NCBI RefSeq assembly: GCF_009928685.1 | Contig: NZ_WWEO01000045.1 | Coordinates: 930,001-994,000, forward strand | Reading direction: 5' to 3' | DNA from: Mucilaginibacter agri | GTDB lineage: Bacteria > Bacteroidota > Bacteroidia > Sphingobacteriales > Sphingobacteriaceae | DNA: 64,000 bases | Shown here: positions 55,335-64,000 of the stretch, in pieces | Position numbering within the stretch: position 1 is the first letter of the stretch | How the letters are laid out: each line of letters opens with the position of its first letter | Made by a program: the position numbers and the translations under genes | The notes under the pieces: model-generated | What the model saw: only the letters and a program-made list of their open reading frames with translations | The model's database searches: none | What the model was told of the DNA's origin: nothing

Positions 55335-57434
55335 TTATTTGGAAATGATACCCAGTTCTGCAATCTCTGCACGATCGCCCTGGATAACATGCTTAGGTAC
55401 AAATTTAAAATACCTTGCCGATATTGGATTTTCTATTTGTACAACCTGAAGAATTGGATTTGATTTGATGTTTGAAAACTCGCCTGATATAGCTTTAGCC
55501 CAGGTAGAACCATCTGCGCTGTAGTAAAACTCATAAACATCAACCATCCCATCAATATGCTTATCAGTACGGGGTTGATAAGTAAACTGCTTGATAGTTG
55601 TATTTTTACCCATATCGATAACCACACCACCTGTGGATACTGCCACATCTGCATAACTATTTACATCGTCATCAATTGCCTTTTGCAGGTTCTTTTCATC
55701 TGTGCCCTCTGCGCTGATGTGCCATTGTACCTTAACAGGTCCAAATTGCTTAGTGCTTACCTCGCTCAATTTGTTACCTTCTTCAATACTCAGAGTTTTA
55801 ACAACACCGCCTTCGGGAAGTTCAAACGGGTGTTGATATACCGCGGAAGCATTACCTGGCACACTACCATCAACCGTGTAAACAATTTTACTTACCGGGG
55901 CTTCTGTAGTTAAGCTAACCTCTCCTTTTGTCGTACGTGTAATTTGAGGTGATGATAAATGTACGGGCTCTTTAAAAAGGCCAAAGTCGCTCAACGCAAT
56001 ACTTACCGGCGATTTGGTGACGCGTAACCTTACCTTGCTTGCTGTTATATTTTGTGGCAAACGAATAAGCCTGTTAGCACCAATACTGGTTGCAGCTGCT
56101 ATTTGCTGCCACCCATTATTCTGCCATGCATCGACACTTATTTCTTCTATACGCTGCCCCAGCTTAATATTTTCGCGTAAGCGGATTACATTAAAGGTTT
56201 GCGGTTTATGCAGATCGGCAACCAATTGTGGCGTAGTAACCTTGTCGTCAGATGCCCAATAGCTATACCGGTCGTTATCAACTAAATGCTGAACACCGTA
56301 CAACTGCTGATTTTTTCCTCTGATATTACTTGCTGTTAAGGTTGCACCTTTTGCCAAGTTTATCGCAAAAGTTTGTTTTAGCAACGATCCAAATTCTTTT
56401 AAGATCTGCTCGTCTTCTTTTGATATCAAGCCTTGTTTATTTGGAGACAAGCCCAGATCTAAACACGCAGCCCGGCCAACACTTTTATAATAAAGATCGA
56501 GCAATTGATACGCCGATTTACTTTGCCCATCCTGAGATTCGTGATAAAACCAGCCCTTACGTAGCGGAACATCACATTCGGCAGGCATCCAATTTTTGCC
56601 ATCGCGTGTACCATCTGTACCCAACCAATCTTTCACATAGCCGTTAGATGGTCGTTTACCGGCTTCAGGAGCTTCGGGTGTATAAGTTTCCCAGCTCGTT
56701 TCGCCGGCGTGGCCTTCTTCGTTGCCTACCCAGCGCACATCGGGGCCAACATCCCCGAAGATAGAAGCACCAGGCTGCATGGCACGAGTGATTGCCCAGG
56801 TATTATCCCAATCATAATAAGTAGTACGATCTATCTTTCGTGCTTCGCGAGTGCCACCATAAAAGCCATCGCCGCCATTGGCACCGTCGTGCCACGACAT
56901 AAATAACGGTCCATAGTTACTATAAAGCTCTTTTAACTGGGCACGATAAATTTGCAAATATTCAGGAGTGCCATAGTTGGCGTTATTGCGGTCCCAGGGT
57001 GAGCAATACAATCCCAGTTTCATATTTAATTTATCACAGGCCTGCTGATATTCTTTTACGACATCGCCCTTACCATTTTTATACGGGCTTTGGCTGATGT
57101 TATGCGAGGTAGTTTTAGTGGGCCACAGGCAAAACCCATCGTGATGTTTGGCAACTACTACAATACCTTTAAAGCCACCCGCTTTAGCCGCCCCTACAAT
57201 TTGTAGTGCATTAAAACTGGCTGGATTAAATAAGGAGTTTGGCTCATCACCATAGCCCCACTCTTTATCATCAAAAGTAGCCATACTGAAGTGTATAATA
57301 CAATACATTTCGGTTTCCTGCCATTTTAATTGCCTGGCTGTTGGCAATACGCCATAAGGTTTTGGAGCCGGCTGGCTAAATGCCAGGCACGATGCTGCTA
57401 AAAGCTGTGCCGTTAAGAAGTAACGCTTTAACAT
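55335..57434 (-). CDS. GH29 alpha-L-fucosidase with discoidin-like domain (PUL 2, second copy)
   Basis: Exported fucosidase of 699 residues. A signal peptide (about 1-20, LAFSQ) precedes the barrel with VVVAKHHDGFCLWPT and nucleophile D183 (LFMSWHDGANGG). After the barrel come an F5/8-type C (discoidin) sugar-binding region (about 360-475), a chitobiase-like/FN3 segment (YTVDGSVPGNASAVYQHPF) and a second discoidin-like region to the end. This architecture and the MSWHDGA nucleophile context match GH29-B enzymes, which cleave alpha-1,3/1,4 fucose in Lewis structures. It lies 5 bp after the GH20 gene and 16 bp before the GH92 start. Confidence 0.92.
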   Translation of the reverse strand: MLKRYFLTAQLLAASCLAFSQPAPKPYGVLPTARQLKWQETEMYCIIHFSMATFDDKEWGYGDEPNSLFNPASFNALQIVGAAKAGGFKGIVVVAKHHDGFCLWPTKTTSHNISQSPYKNGKGDVVKEYQQACDKLNMKLGLYCSPWDRNNANYGTPEYLQIYRAQLKELYSNYGPLFMSWHDGANGGDGFYGGTREARKIDRTTYYDWDNTWAITRAMQPGASIFGDVGPDVRWVGNEEGHAGETSWETYTPEAPEAGKRPSNGYVKDWLGTDGTRDGKNWMPAECDVPLRKGWFYHESQDGQSKSAYQLLDLYYKSVGRAACLDLGLSPNKQGLISKEDEQILKEFGSLLKQTFAINLAKGATLTASNIRGKNQQLYGVQHLVDNDRYSYWASDDKVTTPQLVADLHKPQTFNVIRLRENIKLGQRIEEISVDAWQNNGWQQIAAATSIGANRLIRLPQNITASKVRLRVTKSPVSIALSDFGLFKEPVHLSSPQITRTTKGEVSLTTEAPVSKIVYTVDGSVPGNASAVYQHPFELPEGGVVKTLSIEEGNKLSEVSTKQFGPVKVQWHISAEGTDEKNLQKAIDDDVNSYADVAVSTGGVVIDMGKNTTIKQFTYQPRTDKHIDGMVDVYEFYYSADGSTWAKAISGEFSNIKSNPILQVVQIENPISARYFKFVPKHVIQGDRAEIAELGIISK

Positions 57435-57439
57435 CTGTA

Positions 57440-59737
57440 TTAATTTTTAAACCAGTCTGCAGGTACATCTTGCAGAACAGAACCGTTATGACTATATTTT
57501 AATTTCAGCGTGTAACCGCCGCCCCCTTCAACAAAGTTCAGTTCAAACGGATGGAGGCCTTTTTTCATAGCCGCCTGGCCGCTTTTTTCTACCGGAGCAT
57601 GCATACCATCATTATCAATGGTAGTTTGGTTATCTATTTTTAAAACACCGGCATCATCGCAAGTTAAATAAAACGTGTAAATGCCTGTTTGCGGTACGTT
57701 AATATATCCTTTAAATCTTAATGCAAAGGATGGTGCTTTAACTTCATCGGGTACGGCAACGCCTGGTACAGTATAAACCTTGTCTGAATTATCTGCTGGC
57801 ATTTTGGTAGTGCCATTAAATTCCCCGGGATAATAAAATACCTTTAAGCCGCTTTGTACCGAGGTTGTTGCTGGCTCGGCATAGTTTTGCTGCCTGTAGT
57901 TAACGGTATAAACGTCGCCTCGTCTGCCATTTGCTGCGAACGCCGCAATATTTAGAACCTGATTTTTGTCGACTATATACTTATTCAGTATCGGTGACGA
58001 AGGACCGGGCATAGTGCCATCATGCGTAAACCTTACGATCATACTTTTCAGAGGCTTAACTGCTGTAACCGTATCTGCTTTTACAAACACACGATAATCT
58101 ACCATGTCAGCCAGATCAGGCATGCGGTAATTTACTTTAAGGGCATCTAAACGTGGAAACTGTTCTATGTTCCTTTTCACGTAACCATCATATAAAGACA
58201 CCTTATTGGTCCACAATAACTCGGCGAGCGCGGTCATACGAGGCATAAAGCGGTAATCAGCTCTTTTTTCAGATGGTACACTTTCCGCCCATATAGCAGC
58301 CTGAGCACCAACAATCAGTTTTGCTTGCTCTTCTGTTAGGCCTTTTGGAATCGGGTTAAAATGATAGATATTTGATGCCGAATTTCTATCATACTTACCG
58401 TCGAAATACAACGGGTTTCCCGGTACCATAATTACCTGATTACCATTTTTAGCCGCCTTAACCGGTGCATCGGGCACCCAGGTGCGCCAATACATAATCA
58501 TAGCACTGGAGGTAACGCCACCTTCTAACACTTCGTCCCATCCAATCATTTTACGGCCATGGGCATTGAAGAACTTCTCCATGCGGTTAATAAAATAACT
58601 TTGCAAACCGGGAAGATCCTTAATACCCTCGCGAGCCATTAAGGCTTTACATTCTTCAGATTTTCCCCAATCGGTACGATCTACCTCATCGCCACCTATG
58701 TGAATGTATTTGGATGGGAATATGTCCATAATTTCGGTGAAGACATTCTGAGCAAATTCAAATGTAGTTTCGTTACAAGGGCAAATAGGCTTTGTAAACA
58801 ATTTACCCCAGCTATTCTCACCATTACAGGTTAAAAACGGATAAGAATTAATAGCCGACATCATGTGACCCGGCATGTCAATCTCCGGGATGATTTCAAT
58901 ATGACGCGCGGTTGCGTAAGCCACCACATCTTTCATTTCTTTCTGTGTGTAGAAACCGCCGTATAAAGTTTTACCGTCGCGGTGGATGATATGCGAAGGA
59001 TCGATAGCCATATCGGGGTTATCCACGGCTTGCTTCATGCAGGCCGAATCCTGGTTATTGAACGTTCGCCATGCGCCTTGCTCGGTAAGTTTAGGATATT
59101 TTTTAATCTCTATTCTCCACCCCTGATCGTCCGTAAGATGCAGATGAAACTTATTCATTTTATAGAGCGAAAGCAGATCGATAAATTTCTTTAAATACGA
59201 TACTGAGAAGAAATGACGCGATACATCAAGATGCATCCCTCTCCAGGCAAAAACCGGCTCGTCTTGTATACTTAAGGCCGGTACATTTAAGGCGCTATGA
59301 TGAATACCCGCTTCAATATCTGCCGGCAATAATTGTCTGATGGTTTCAATAGCCCGAAACATCCCGGCACCTTGTTTAGCAGAAATAACAATCTGTTGGG
59401 GTGTAATACTCAAAGAATATCCTTCATCCGCAGTTATTTTGTCATCATATTTTAACAGTATTGACGAACTTGCCTGGCGATGCGTAACCACAAGTGCTTT
59501 ACCCAAACCCTTGCTTATTAATTCATTTAACTGTTTAACCTCATTGGCAAACAAAGCGTCGGGCGCTGTAACAATAACCGTTTTCGCAGTGATTTTGAAC
59601 TCTCCGGCGCCGGCAGCTAAATGTTGAGGATATGGTATTAAAGGGTAACGTTTTTCATCGCCTTGTGCCTTAGCAAACGATACCGTTAATACCTGCAGAC
59701 ATATTAATAAAGATATATGGTAGATTAACTTTTTCAT
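57440..59737 (-). CDS. GH20 beta-N-acetylhexosaminidase with C-terminal PA14 domain (PUL 2)
   Basis: Exported exo-hexosaminidase of 765 residues that removes terminal beta-GlcNAc or GalNAc by substrate-assisted catalysis. Domains are a signal peptide (about 1-24), GH20b alpha/beta domain (about 30-160), TIM barrel with the catalytic pair D350-E351 (HIGGDEVDR) and the H-L-H-L-T-D-D-Q-G-W-R motif, then a chitobiase-like strand region and a PA14 domain (about 640-760; GYINVPQTGIYTFYLTCDDAGVLKI). PA14 domains often bind glycans. It starts 8 bp after the GH35 gene. In an N-glycan pathway it would act on antennary GlcNAc after galactose and fucose removal. Confidence 0.95.
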   Translation of the reverse strand: MKKLIYHISLLICLQVLTVSFAKAQGDEKRYPLIPYPQHLAAGAGEFKITAKTVIVTAPDALFANEVKQLNELISKGLGKALVVTHRQASSSILLKYDDKITADEGYSLSITPQQIVISAKQGAGMFRAIETIRQLLPADIEAGIHHSALNVPALSIQDEPVFAWRGMHLDVSRHFFSVSYLKKFIDLLSLYKMNKFHLHLTDDQGWRIEIKKYPKLTEQGAWRTFNNQDSACMKQAVDNPDMAIDPSHIIHRDGKTLYGGFYTQKEMKDVVAYATARHIEIIPEIDMPGHMMSAINSYPFLTCNGENSWGKLFTKPICPCNETTFEFAQNVFTEIMDIFPSKYIHIGGDEVDRTDWGKSEECKALMAREGIKDLPGLQSYFINRMEKFFNAHGRKMIGWDEVLEGGVTSSAMIMYWRTWVPDAPVKAAKNGNQVIMVPGNPLYFDGKYDRNSASNIYHFNPIPKGLTEEQAKLIVGAQAAIWAESVPSEKRADYRFMPRMTALAELLWTNKVSLYDGYVKRNIEQFPRLDALKVNYRMPDLADMVDYRVFVKADTVTAVKPLKSMIVRFTHDGTMPGPSSPILNKYIVDKNQVLNIAAFAANGRRGDVYTVNYRQQNYAEPATTSVQSGLKVFYYPGEFNGTTKMPADNSDKVYTVPGVAVPDEVKAPSFALRFKGYINVPQTGIYTFYLTCDDAGVLKIDNQTTIDNDGMHAPVEKSGQAAMKKGLHPFELNFVEGGGGYTLKLKYSHNGSVLQDVPADWFKN

Positions 59738-59745
59738 GCAGATTA

Positions 59746-61581
59746 TTATTTGCTCGCTAATTGGTCCAAAATGGAATGGGTTAGGGTTGAAATGATTTTA
59801 TGGTCACCTTTCAACTGATCAAAAACTTCGATTTCGTTTGTACCAACTTTTAGCCAGCCAGCCGGAATATAAAGCGTTTGCTGCGGACCAATCTCCCAGT
59901 ATTTACCCAGGTTATGACCATTTAAGAAAACGAAACCTTTACCAAACTGACTAAGATCAAGATAAGTATCAGCAGTTTTAGTTAACGAAAAAGTACCTTT
60001 ATAAATACCCGGTCCTTCAATTGCCGACTTACCCGTTGTAAACTTTATCCCGCCCAAAGTTTTAAATGGAAACTTATACATGCTCCAGTTTAAAACCGGC
60101 GCACCATTTAATGTTACACTTTCGGTTATACCTTGGCGGTTATCGGTTAAAAACAATCCGTAATTGATGCGGCCATTATTTTCGACCCAAATATCGAGCG
60201 TGGCATCAGCAGAAAGTTTATCAATACTCATGGAATCTTGCACCAGGCGGCGGTCCAACACGCCTAACCTCTTTTTGTTAAGATATACCACCGCGTAGTC
60301 GCGTAGTTTGTTAAGTTTCAATAATCCGGCATCACCCTTTTTTAATTTGCTGCGGTATAATACAAAGCCATAAGCCTGGTTAAGATCTTCGAAACACAGC
60401 GGGGTTTTATTCACCACCGGAGCGGGCAAATTAGTATACAAGCTTGCGTATTGTGTTAACGCAATTTTGTCGATACCAATAGTTGGTGCCGGTTGCGGAA
60501 CCGGAGGCAGCGTGGTGCCTTTGGGCAGATGCTTCGTTATAACTTCTCTGAATTTTAGATATTTTGCCGTTGGATTACCAGCCTCGTCAAGAGGCGCGTC
60601 ATAATCGTAGCTTGTTGTTTGTGGTGAGTAAGCTTCCGTTTTACTCATATTGGCGCCGTTCATAAACCCGCGTGTAGTACCGCCATGAAACATATACATG
60701 TTAATTGAAATTCCGGCGCTTAGTACCTCATCCAGTTTTTTTGCAGCATCATCTATGCCCGTTTTGGCGTGAGGTTTACCCCAGCTATCAAACCAACCCG
60801 GATACCATTCTGCAATATAATATGGCCCTTTACCATCATGATATTTATTGATCAGTTTCTTTACCGCAGCGGTATCATCTAAACCATTTACAGCAGGCAA
60901 ATAACCAGGCAGGTAACCTTTCGGCATTTGTGTTTCACCATCGCAGGTAAATAATATACCGTTAAAACCGGCATCGGCAAATATTTTACGGTTTAGTTCC
61001 AGATAGGCTTTATCATCGCTGTATGAACCATATTCGTTTTCGAACTGCACCATTAGAATGTTACCGCCATTAGTTACCAGGTAAGGCACCAGTTGTTTAG
61101 ACAACTGCTTAATGTAATTGCGATAGGCTGAGATAAAACGCTCATCCTTACTACGCACCTTTAAGGTACTATCTTTCAGCAGCCAGTACGGATAGCCGCC
61201 AAATTCCCACTCTGCGCATGCATACGGACTTGGGCGCATTACCACCCACATGTGCTCTTCTTTCGCAATACGTACAAATTCCGCAATATCGTTATTGCCT
61301 TCAAAGGTGTATTTGCCGGGTTCTTCTTCGTGGCTGTTCCAAAAGACGTAAGTTCCTACCGTATTTAAGCCCATTGCTTTCGCTTTTCTGATCCTGTCGC
61401 GCCAGTATTCGCGAGGGATACGCTCGCAATGCATTTCACCCGAAATCATTTGAAAAGGCTTGCCATCTAACAGAAAATGCTGATCAGAAAGCTCGAAGGT
61501 ATGCTTTGTGGCCTGCGACATGCTTTTTTGCCCAACCAGCAACAGCAAACTAGAAACGAAGAAAGAAAGTAGAGTTTTCAT
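59746..61581 (-). CDS. GH35 beta-galactosidase, exported (PUL 2)
   Basis: Exo-beta-galactosidase of 611 residues, close paralogue of the PUL 1 enzyme at 14096-15922. Acid/base E183 (FENEYGSYS) and nucleophile E258 (YIAEWYPGWFDSWG) keep identical numbering. The frame continues 35 codons upstream, but the ATG at 61581 gives a clean signal peptide (KTLLSFFVSSLLLLVG, cleavage near MSQA) at the same distance as in the paralogue, so I start there. It heads the operon GH35-GH20-GH29-GH92 and diverges from GH3. Removal of beta-1,3-galactose from Lewis-a antennae would fit the neighbours. Confidence 0.93.
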   Translation of the reverse strand: MKTLLSFFVSSLLLLVGQKSMSQATKHTFELSDQHFLLDGKPFQMISGEMHCERIPREYWRDRIRKAKAMGLNTVGTYVFWNSHEEEPGKYTFEGNNDIAEFVRIAKEEHMWVVMRPSPYACAEWEFGGYPYWLLKDSTLKVRSKDERFISAYRNYIKQLSKQLVPYLVTNGGNILMVQFENEYGSYSDDKAYLELNRKIFADAGFNGILFTCDGETQMPKGYLPGYLPAVNGLDDTAAVKKLINKYHDGKGPYYIAEWYPGWFDSWGKPHAKTGIDDAAKKLDEVLSAGISINMYMFHGGTTRGFMNGANMSKTEAYSPQTTSYDYDAPLDEAGNPTAKYLKFREVITKHLPKGTTLPPVPQPAPTIGIDKIALTQYASLYTNLPAPVVNKTPLCFEDLNQAYGFVLYRSKLKKGDAGLLKLNKLRDYAVVYLNKKRLGVLDRRLVQDSMSIDKLSADATLDIWVENNGRINYGLFLTDNRQGITESVTLNGAPVLNWSMYKFPFKTLGGIKFTTGKSAIEGPGIYKGTFSLTKTADTYLDLSQFGKGFVFLNGHNLGKYWEIGPQQTLYIPAGWLKVGTNEIEVFDQLKGDHKIISTLTHSILDQLASK

Positions 61582-61798
61582 AAATAGTATACAAACATCA
61601 AATCTTGCAGAACAAAATTCACATACATTAATGGCTCTCTTAAATTTTCTAAAACTTGACTTCGATTGCACACGCAGCAAAATCACAAAAAATTACTAGC
61701 TCGAAGTTGACAATCTTCTATTTTTAACTAAAAAGCTAAATACCGGTCAAGAAATCTTTAAAAATTCACCAATAAATGTGTTGCGAACAATTATTTTA

Positions 61799-61827
61799 CA
61801 TATTTAGCGAATAATTTGTTAAATATG
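61799..61827. promoter_or_regulatory. Inverted repeat, candidate ROK operator (site 2)
   Basis: CATATTTA and TAAATATG form a perfect 8-bp inverted repeat with a 13-nt spacer, which is CATATT-N17-AATATG as at site 1 (43106-43138). It lies 29 bp before the GH3 start in the 274-bp region shared with the divergent GH35 operon, where a repressor could control both directions. The sequence following it (AAATATGC...TAACTTTTTAA) also resembles 43034-43053. Confidence 0.55.
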
Positions 61828-61855
61828 CGGTAACTTTTTAAAAAATTTAAAAACT

Positions 61856-64000
61856 ATGCACTTCTTAAGAAAGAGTTTATTTATTGGTTTGCTCAGCACT
61901 GCCATAATTTATTCGGCAAATGCTCAAAGCCAGGCTGGATATTTGAATCCGAATCTCAGCGATAATCAACGCGTTGACGATCTGTTAAAAAAACTCACTC
62001 TTACAGACAAAGCATTGTTACTAGGCTATAGAAGCCAGGCTATTGACCGATTGCACATCCCCGCTTATAATTGGTGGAATGAAGGCTTACATGGCGTAGC
62101 CCGCGCAGGCGAAGCAACCGTGTTCCCTCAAGCCATTGCCATGGCAGCAACTTTTAATACCGATCTTGTTAATCAAATAGGCACGGTTATTTCTACAGAG
62201 GCACGCGCCAAACATAATTTAGCCGTTGATCGCGGTGACCGCGGCATGTATGTTGGCCTTACTTATTGGTCGCCTAACATTAATATTTTTCGCGATCCAC
62301 GCTGGGGCCGCGGACAGGAAACTTACGGAGAAGACCCTTTTTTAACCAGCCGCATAGGTTTATCTTACGTTCACGGTATGCAGGGCGATGTTGCAGGGCG
62401 CTTTAAAATTGCGGCCACAGCTAAACACTTTGTAGCCCACAGCGGCCCCGAAAACACCCGTGACTATTTTAATGCCGTAGTAAGCGATAAAGATTTGCAC
62501 GATACTTATCTATATGCTTTTCACCAATTGGTAAAAGGCGGCGTAGCCAGCGTAATGACAGCCTACAACAGCGTTAACGGCATACCAAACTCTGTTAATA
62601 CTAACCTGATACAAAATACACTACGCAAAGAATGGGGCTTTACAGGTTACATTGTAACCGATTGTGGAGCTTTGGATGATGTATACACCACGCACAAATA
62701 TCTGAAGACTGCAACCGAGGCCGCAGCGGCGGGTATTAAGGCAGGCCTTAATCTGGATTGCTCATCCGTACTGCAATCTGATGTGGTTAAAGCCGTGGAA
62801 CAAAAACTGATAACCGAAAAAGAGGTAGATGTAGCTTTAAGACCTGTATTACTAACTCAGGTAAAACTTGGCTTTTATGACGACCCTAAACTATCGCCTT
62901 ATTTCAAATACCGTACTGATAGCATCCACAACGAGTCGCACGTAAACCTGGCGAGAATTGCAGCACAACAGAGTATGGTATTGCTTAAAAATGATAAAAA
63001 TGTGCTTCCGTTAAAACCAAGCACCTATAATAGCATTATGGTGGTTGGTCCCAACGCTGCATCGCTTGACGCATTAGTTGGCAGCTATCACGGTGTGAAC
63101 TCCAGAATGGTAAACTTTGTAGAGGGCATCTCCGGAGCAGTAGATAAAGGTACACGGGTAGAATATGACTTAGGTGCAGGCGATTCGGACACTACTCATT
63201 TTGGTGGTATTTGGGGTGCAGGCAATGCTGACGTAACAGTTGCCGTTGTTGGCTTACTGCCGGTAACAGAAGGTGAAGCCGGTGATGCATTCTTAGCTGA
63301 AGCAGGTGGCGATAAAAAGACACTTTCTTTACCCGCCAGCCATTTAGCCTTTATGAAAGCTCTGCGCAAAGGGGTTAAGAAACCAATTATTGCTGTAATC
63401 ACTGCAGGTAGTGATGTGGATGTTGCCGCAGTTGCTCAATATGCCGATGCAGTTATCCTGGTGTGGTACCCTGGCGAGCAAGGAGGTAATGCATTAGCGG
63501 ATATCTTATTAGGAAAGATATCGCCATCGGGCAGGTTGCCTTTAACGTTTTATAACTCTGTTAACGATCTACCTGCATTTGACAATTATGGCATGGCTGG
63601 CCGTACTTACAGATATTTCACGGGTAAGGTTCAATATCCTTTCGGCTATGGCTTAAGTTATACCACATTTAAATACGATCAAAACAGTGCCGCTAATAAG
63701 GCTTATAAGGCTGCGGATACCATAACCGTATCATGCAAAATCACCAACACCGGAAACATCACAAGTGGCGAGGTTGTGCAAGCTTATATAGAGTACCCTA
63801 AGGTTGACGGAATGCCAATAAAAGAATTAAAAGCTTTTCAAAGAGTTAGTATTGATGCAGGCCAAAGCAAAGATGTAACCCTGCGCATACCTGTTCAGGA
63901 TTTGAGCAAATGGGACGTGGCCGCAAAAAAACAAAAATTATATCCGGGAAACTACAAGTTAAAGATCGGGCCTAACTCGGCAGAGGCGTATATTGTTAAC
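61856..64000 (+). CDS. GH3 beta-xylosidase-like glycosidase, cut by right window edge
   Basis: Exported glycosidase; 715 codons are present and the frame is open at the edge. After the signal peptide (about 1-23, SANAQ) comes the GH3 barrel with the NIFRDPRWGRGQETYGEDP motif typical of the beta-xylosidase/alpha-arabinofuranosidase branch and nucleophile D269 (VTDCGALDD). The GH3 C domain (GEQGGNALADILLG; GRLPLTFY) and an Fn3-like domain (EVVQAYIEYP...IKELKAF) follow; the latter is nearly finished, so few residues are missing. In PUL 2 a beta-1,2-xylosidase would remove the xylose that marks plant N-glycans, but xylan-derived substrates remain possible. I translated it directly from the ATG at 61856. 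It diverges from the GH35 operon. Confidence 0.92.
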   Translation, partial: MHFLRKSLFIGLLSTAIIYSANAQSQAGYLNPNLSDNQRVDDLLKKLTLTDKALLLGYRSQAIDRLHIPAYNWWNEGLHGVARAGEATVFPQAIAMAATFNTDLVNQIGTVISTEARAKHNLAVDRGDRGMYVGLTYWSPNINIFRDPRWGRGQETYGEDPFLTSRIGLSYVHGMQGDVAGRFKIAATAKHFVAHSGPENTRDYFNAVVSDKDLHDTYLYAFHQLVKGGVASVMTAYNSVNGIPNSVNTNLIQNTLRKEWGFTGYIVTDCGALDDVYTTHKYLKTATEAAAAGIKAGLNLDCSSVLQSDVVKAVEQKLITEKEVDVALRPVLLTQVKLGFYDDPKLSPYFKYRTDSIHNESHVNLARIAAQQSMVLLKNDKNVLPLKPSTYNSIMVVGPNAASLDALVGSYHGVNSRMVNFVEGISGAVDKGTRVEYDLGAGDSDTTHFGGIWGAGNADVTVAVVGLLPVTEGEAGDAFLAEAGGDKKTLSLPASHLAFMKALRKGVKKPIIAVITAGSDVDVAAVAQYADAVILVWYPGEQGGNALADILLGKISPSGRLPLTFYNSVNDLPAFDNYGMAGRTYRYFTGKVQYPFGYGLSYTTFKYDQNSAANKAYKAADTITVSCKITNTGNITSGEVVQAYIEYPKVDGMPIKELKAFQRVSIDAGQSKDVTLRIPVQDLSKWDVAAKKQKLYPGNYKLKIGPNSAEAYIVN

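Noticed and set aside
55319..55402. 28-codon N-terminal extension of the GH92 frame
   Set aside because: It would overlap the GH29 gene and bury the signal peptide; the internal ATG at 55318 gives a normal export signal.
61582..61686. 35-codon N-terminal extension of the PUL 2 GH35 frame
   Set aside because: It is polar, precedes a clear signal peptide, and is absent from the paralogue at 14096-15922.

Overview
The window looks like chromosomal DNA of a soil- or plant-associated Bacteroidetes bacterium, most likely Sphingobacteriaceae of the Mucilaginibacter/Pedobacter type. The grounds are two SusC/SusD outer-membrane pairs, a one-protein hybrid two-component system, many exported glycoside hydrolases (GH), few Shine-Dalgarno sites, and TAnnTTTG-type -7 boxes. 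I saw no rRNA, tRNA, CRISPR array, transposase or phage gene.

Layout. 1-3484 (minus): a Ser/Thr signalling operon of protein kinase, FHA/DUF3662-like adaptor, a tiny membrane ORF and a PP2C phosphatase cut by the left edge. 3749-3937: cold-shock protein. 4023-8195: aldehyde dehydrogenase, Zn alcohol dehydrogenase and DUF779 protein, with a divergent AraC regulator. 8543-10261: a beta-helix lipoprotein. 10399-13268: an OmpR-type sensor/regulator pair divergent from a TlpA-like thioredoxin. 13348-13911: a Crp/Fnr-type regulator.

14096-34531 (minus) is the first polysaccharide utilization locus (PUL 1). It is read as hybrid sensor, FG-GAP/ASPIC lipoprotein, vanadium-haloperoxidase-like lipoprotein, SusC, SusD, GH30, GH2 and GH35. 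The enzyme set suggests a beta-galactan, for example arabinogalactan side chains.

35041-64000 is PUL 2. One minus operon encodes a ROK repressor, GH29 fucosidase, GH2 beta-mannosidase-like enzyme, sugar MFS permease and CBM9-like protein. A divergent plus operon encodes SusC, SusD and a second FG-GAP/ASPIC plus haloperoxidase-like pair. A minus operon encodes GH35, GH20, GH29 and GH92, and a divergent GH3 runs off the right edge. Together these cover the linkages of a complex N-glycan, with a plant type (beta-1,2-xylose, core alpha-1,3-fucose, Lewis-a) fitting best.

The least explained content is a two-gene cassette present in both PULs: a roughly 1100-residue FG-GAP/ASPIC protein followed at once by a PAP2/vanadium-haloperoxidase-like protein. 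Both partners are lipoproteins in PUL 1 and both have non-lipoprotein signals in PUL 2. A second new signal is the motif CATATT-N17-AATATG, which occurs in both divergent promoter regions of PUL 2 and is a candidate operator for the ROK repressor.
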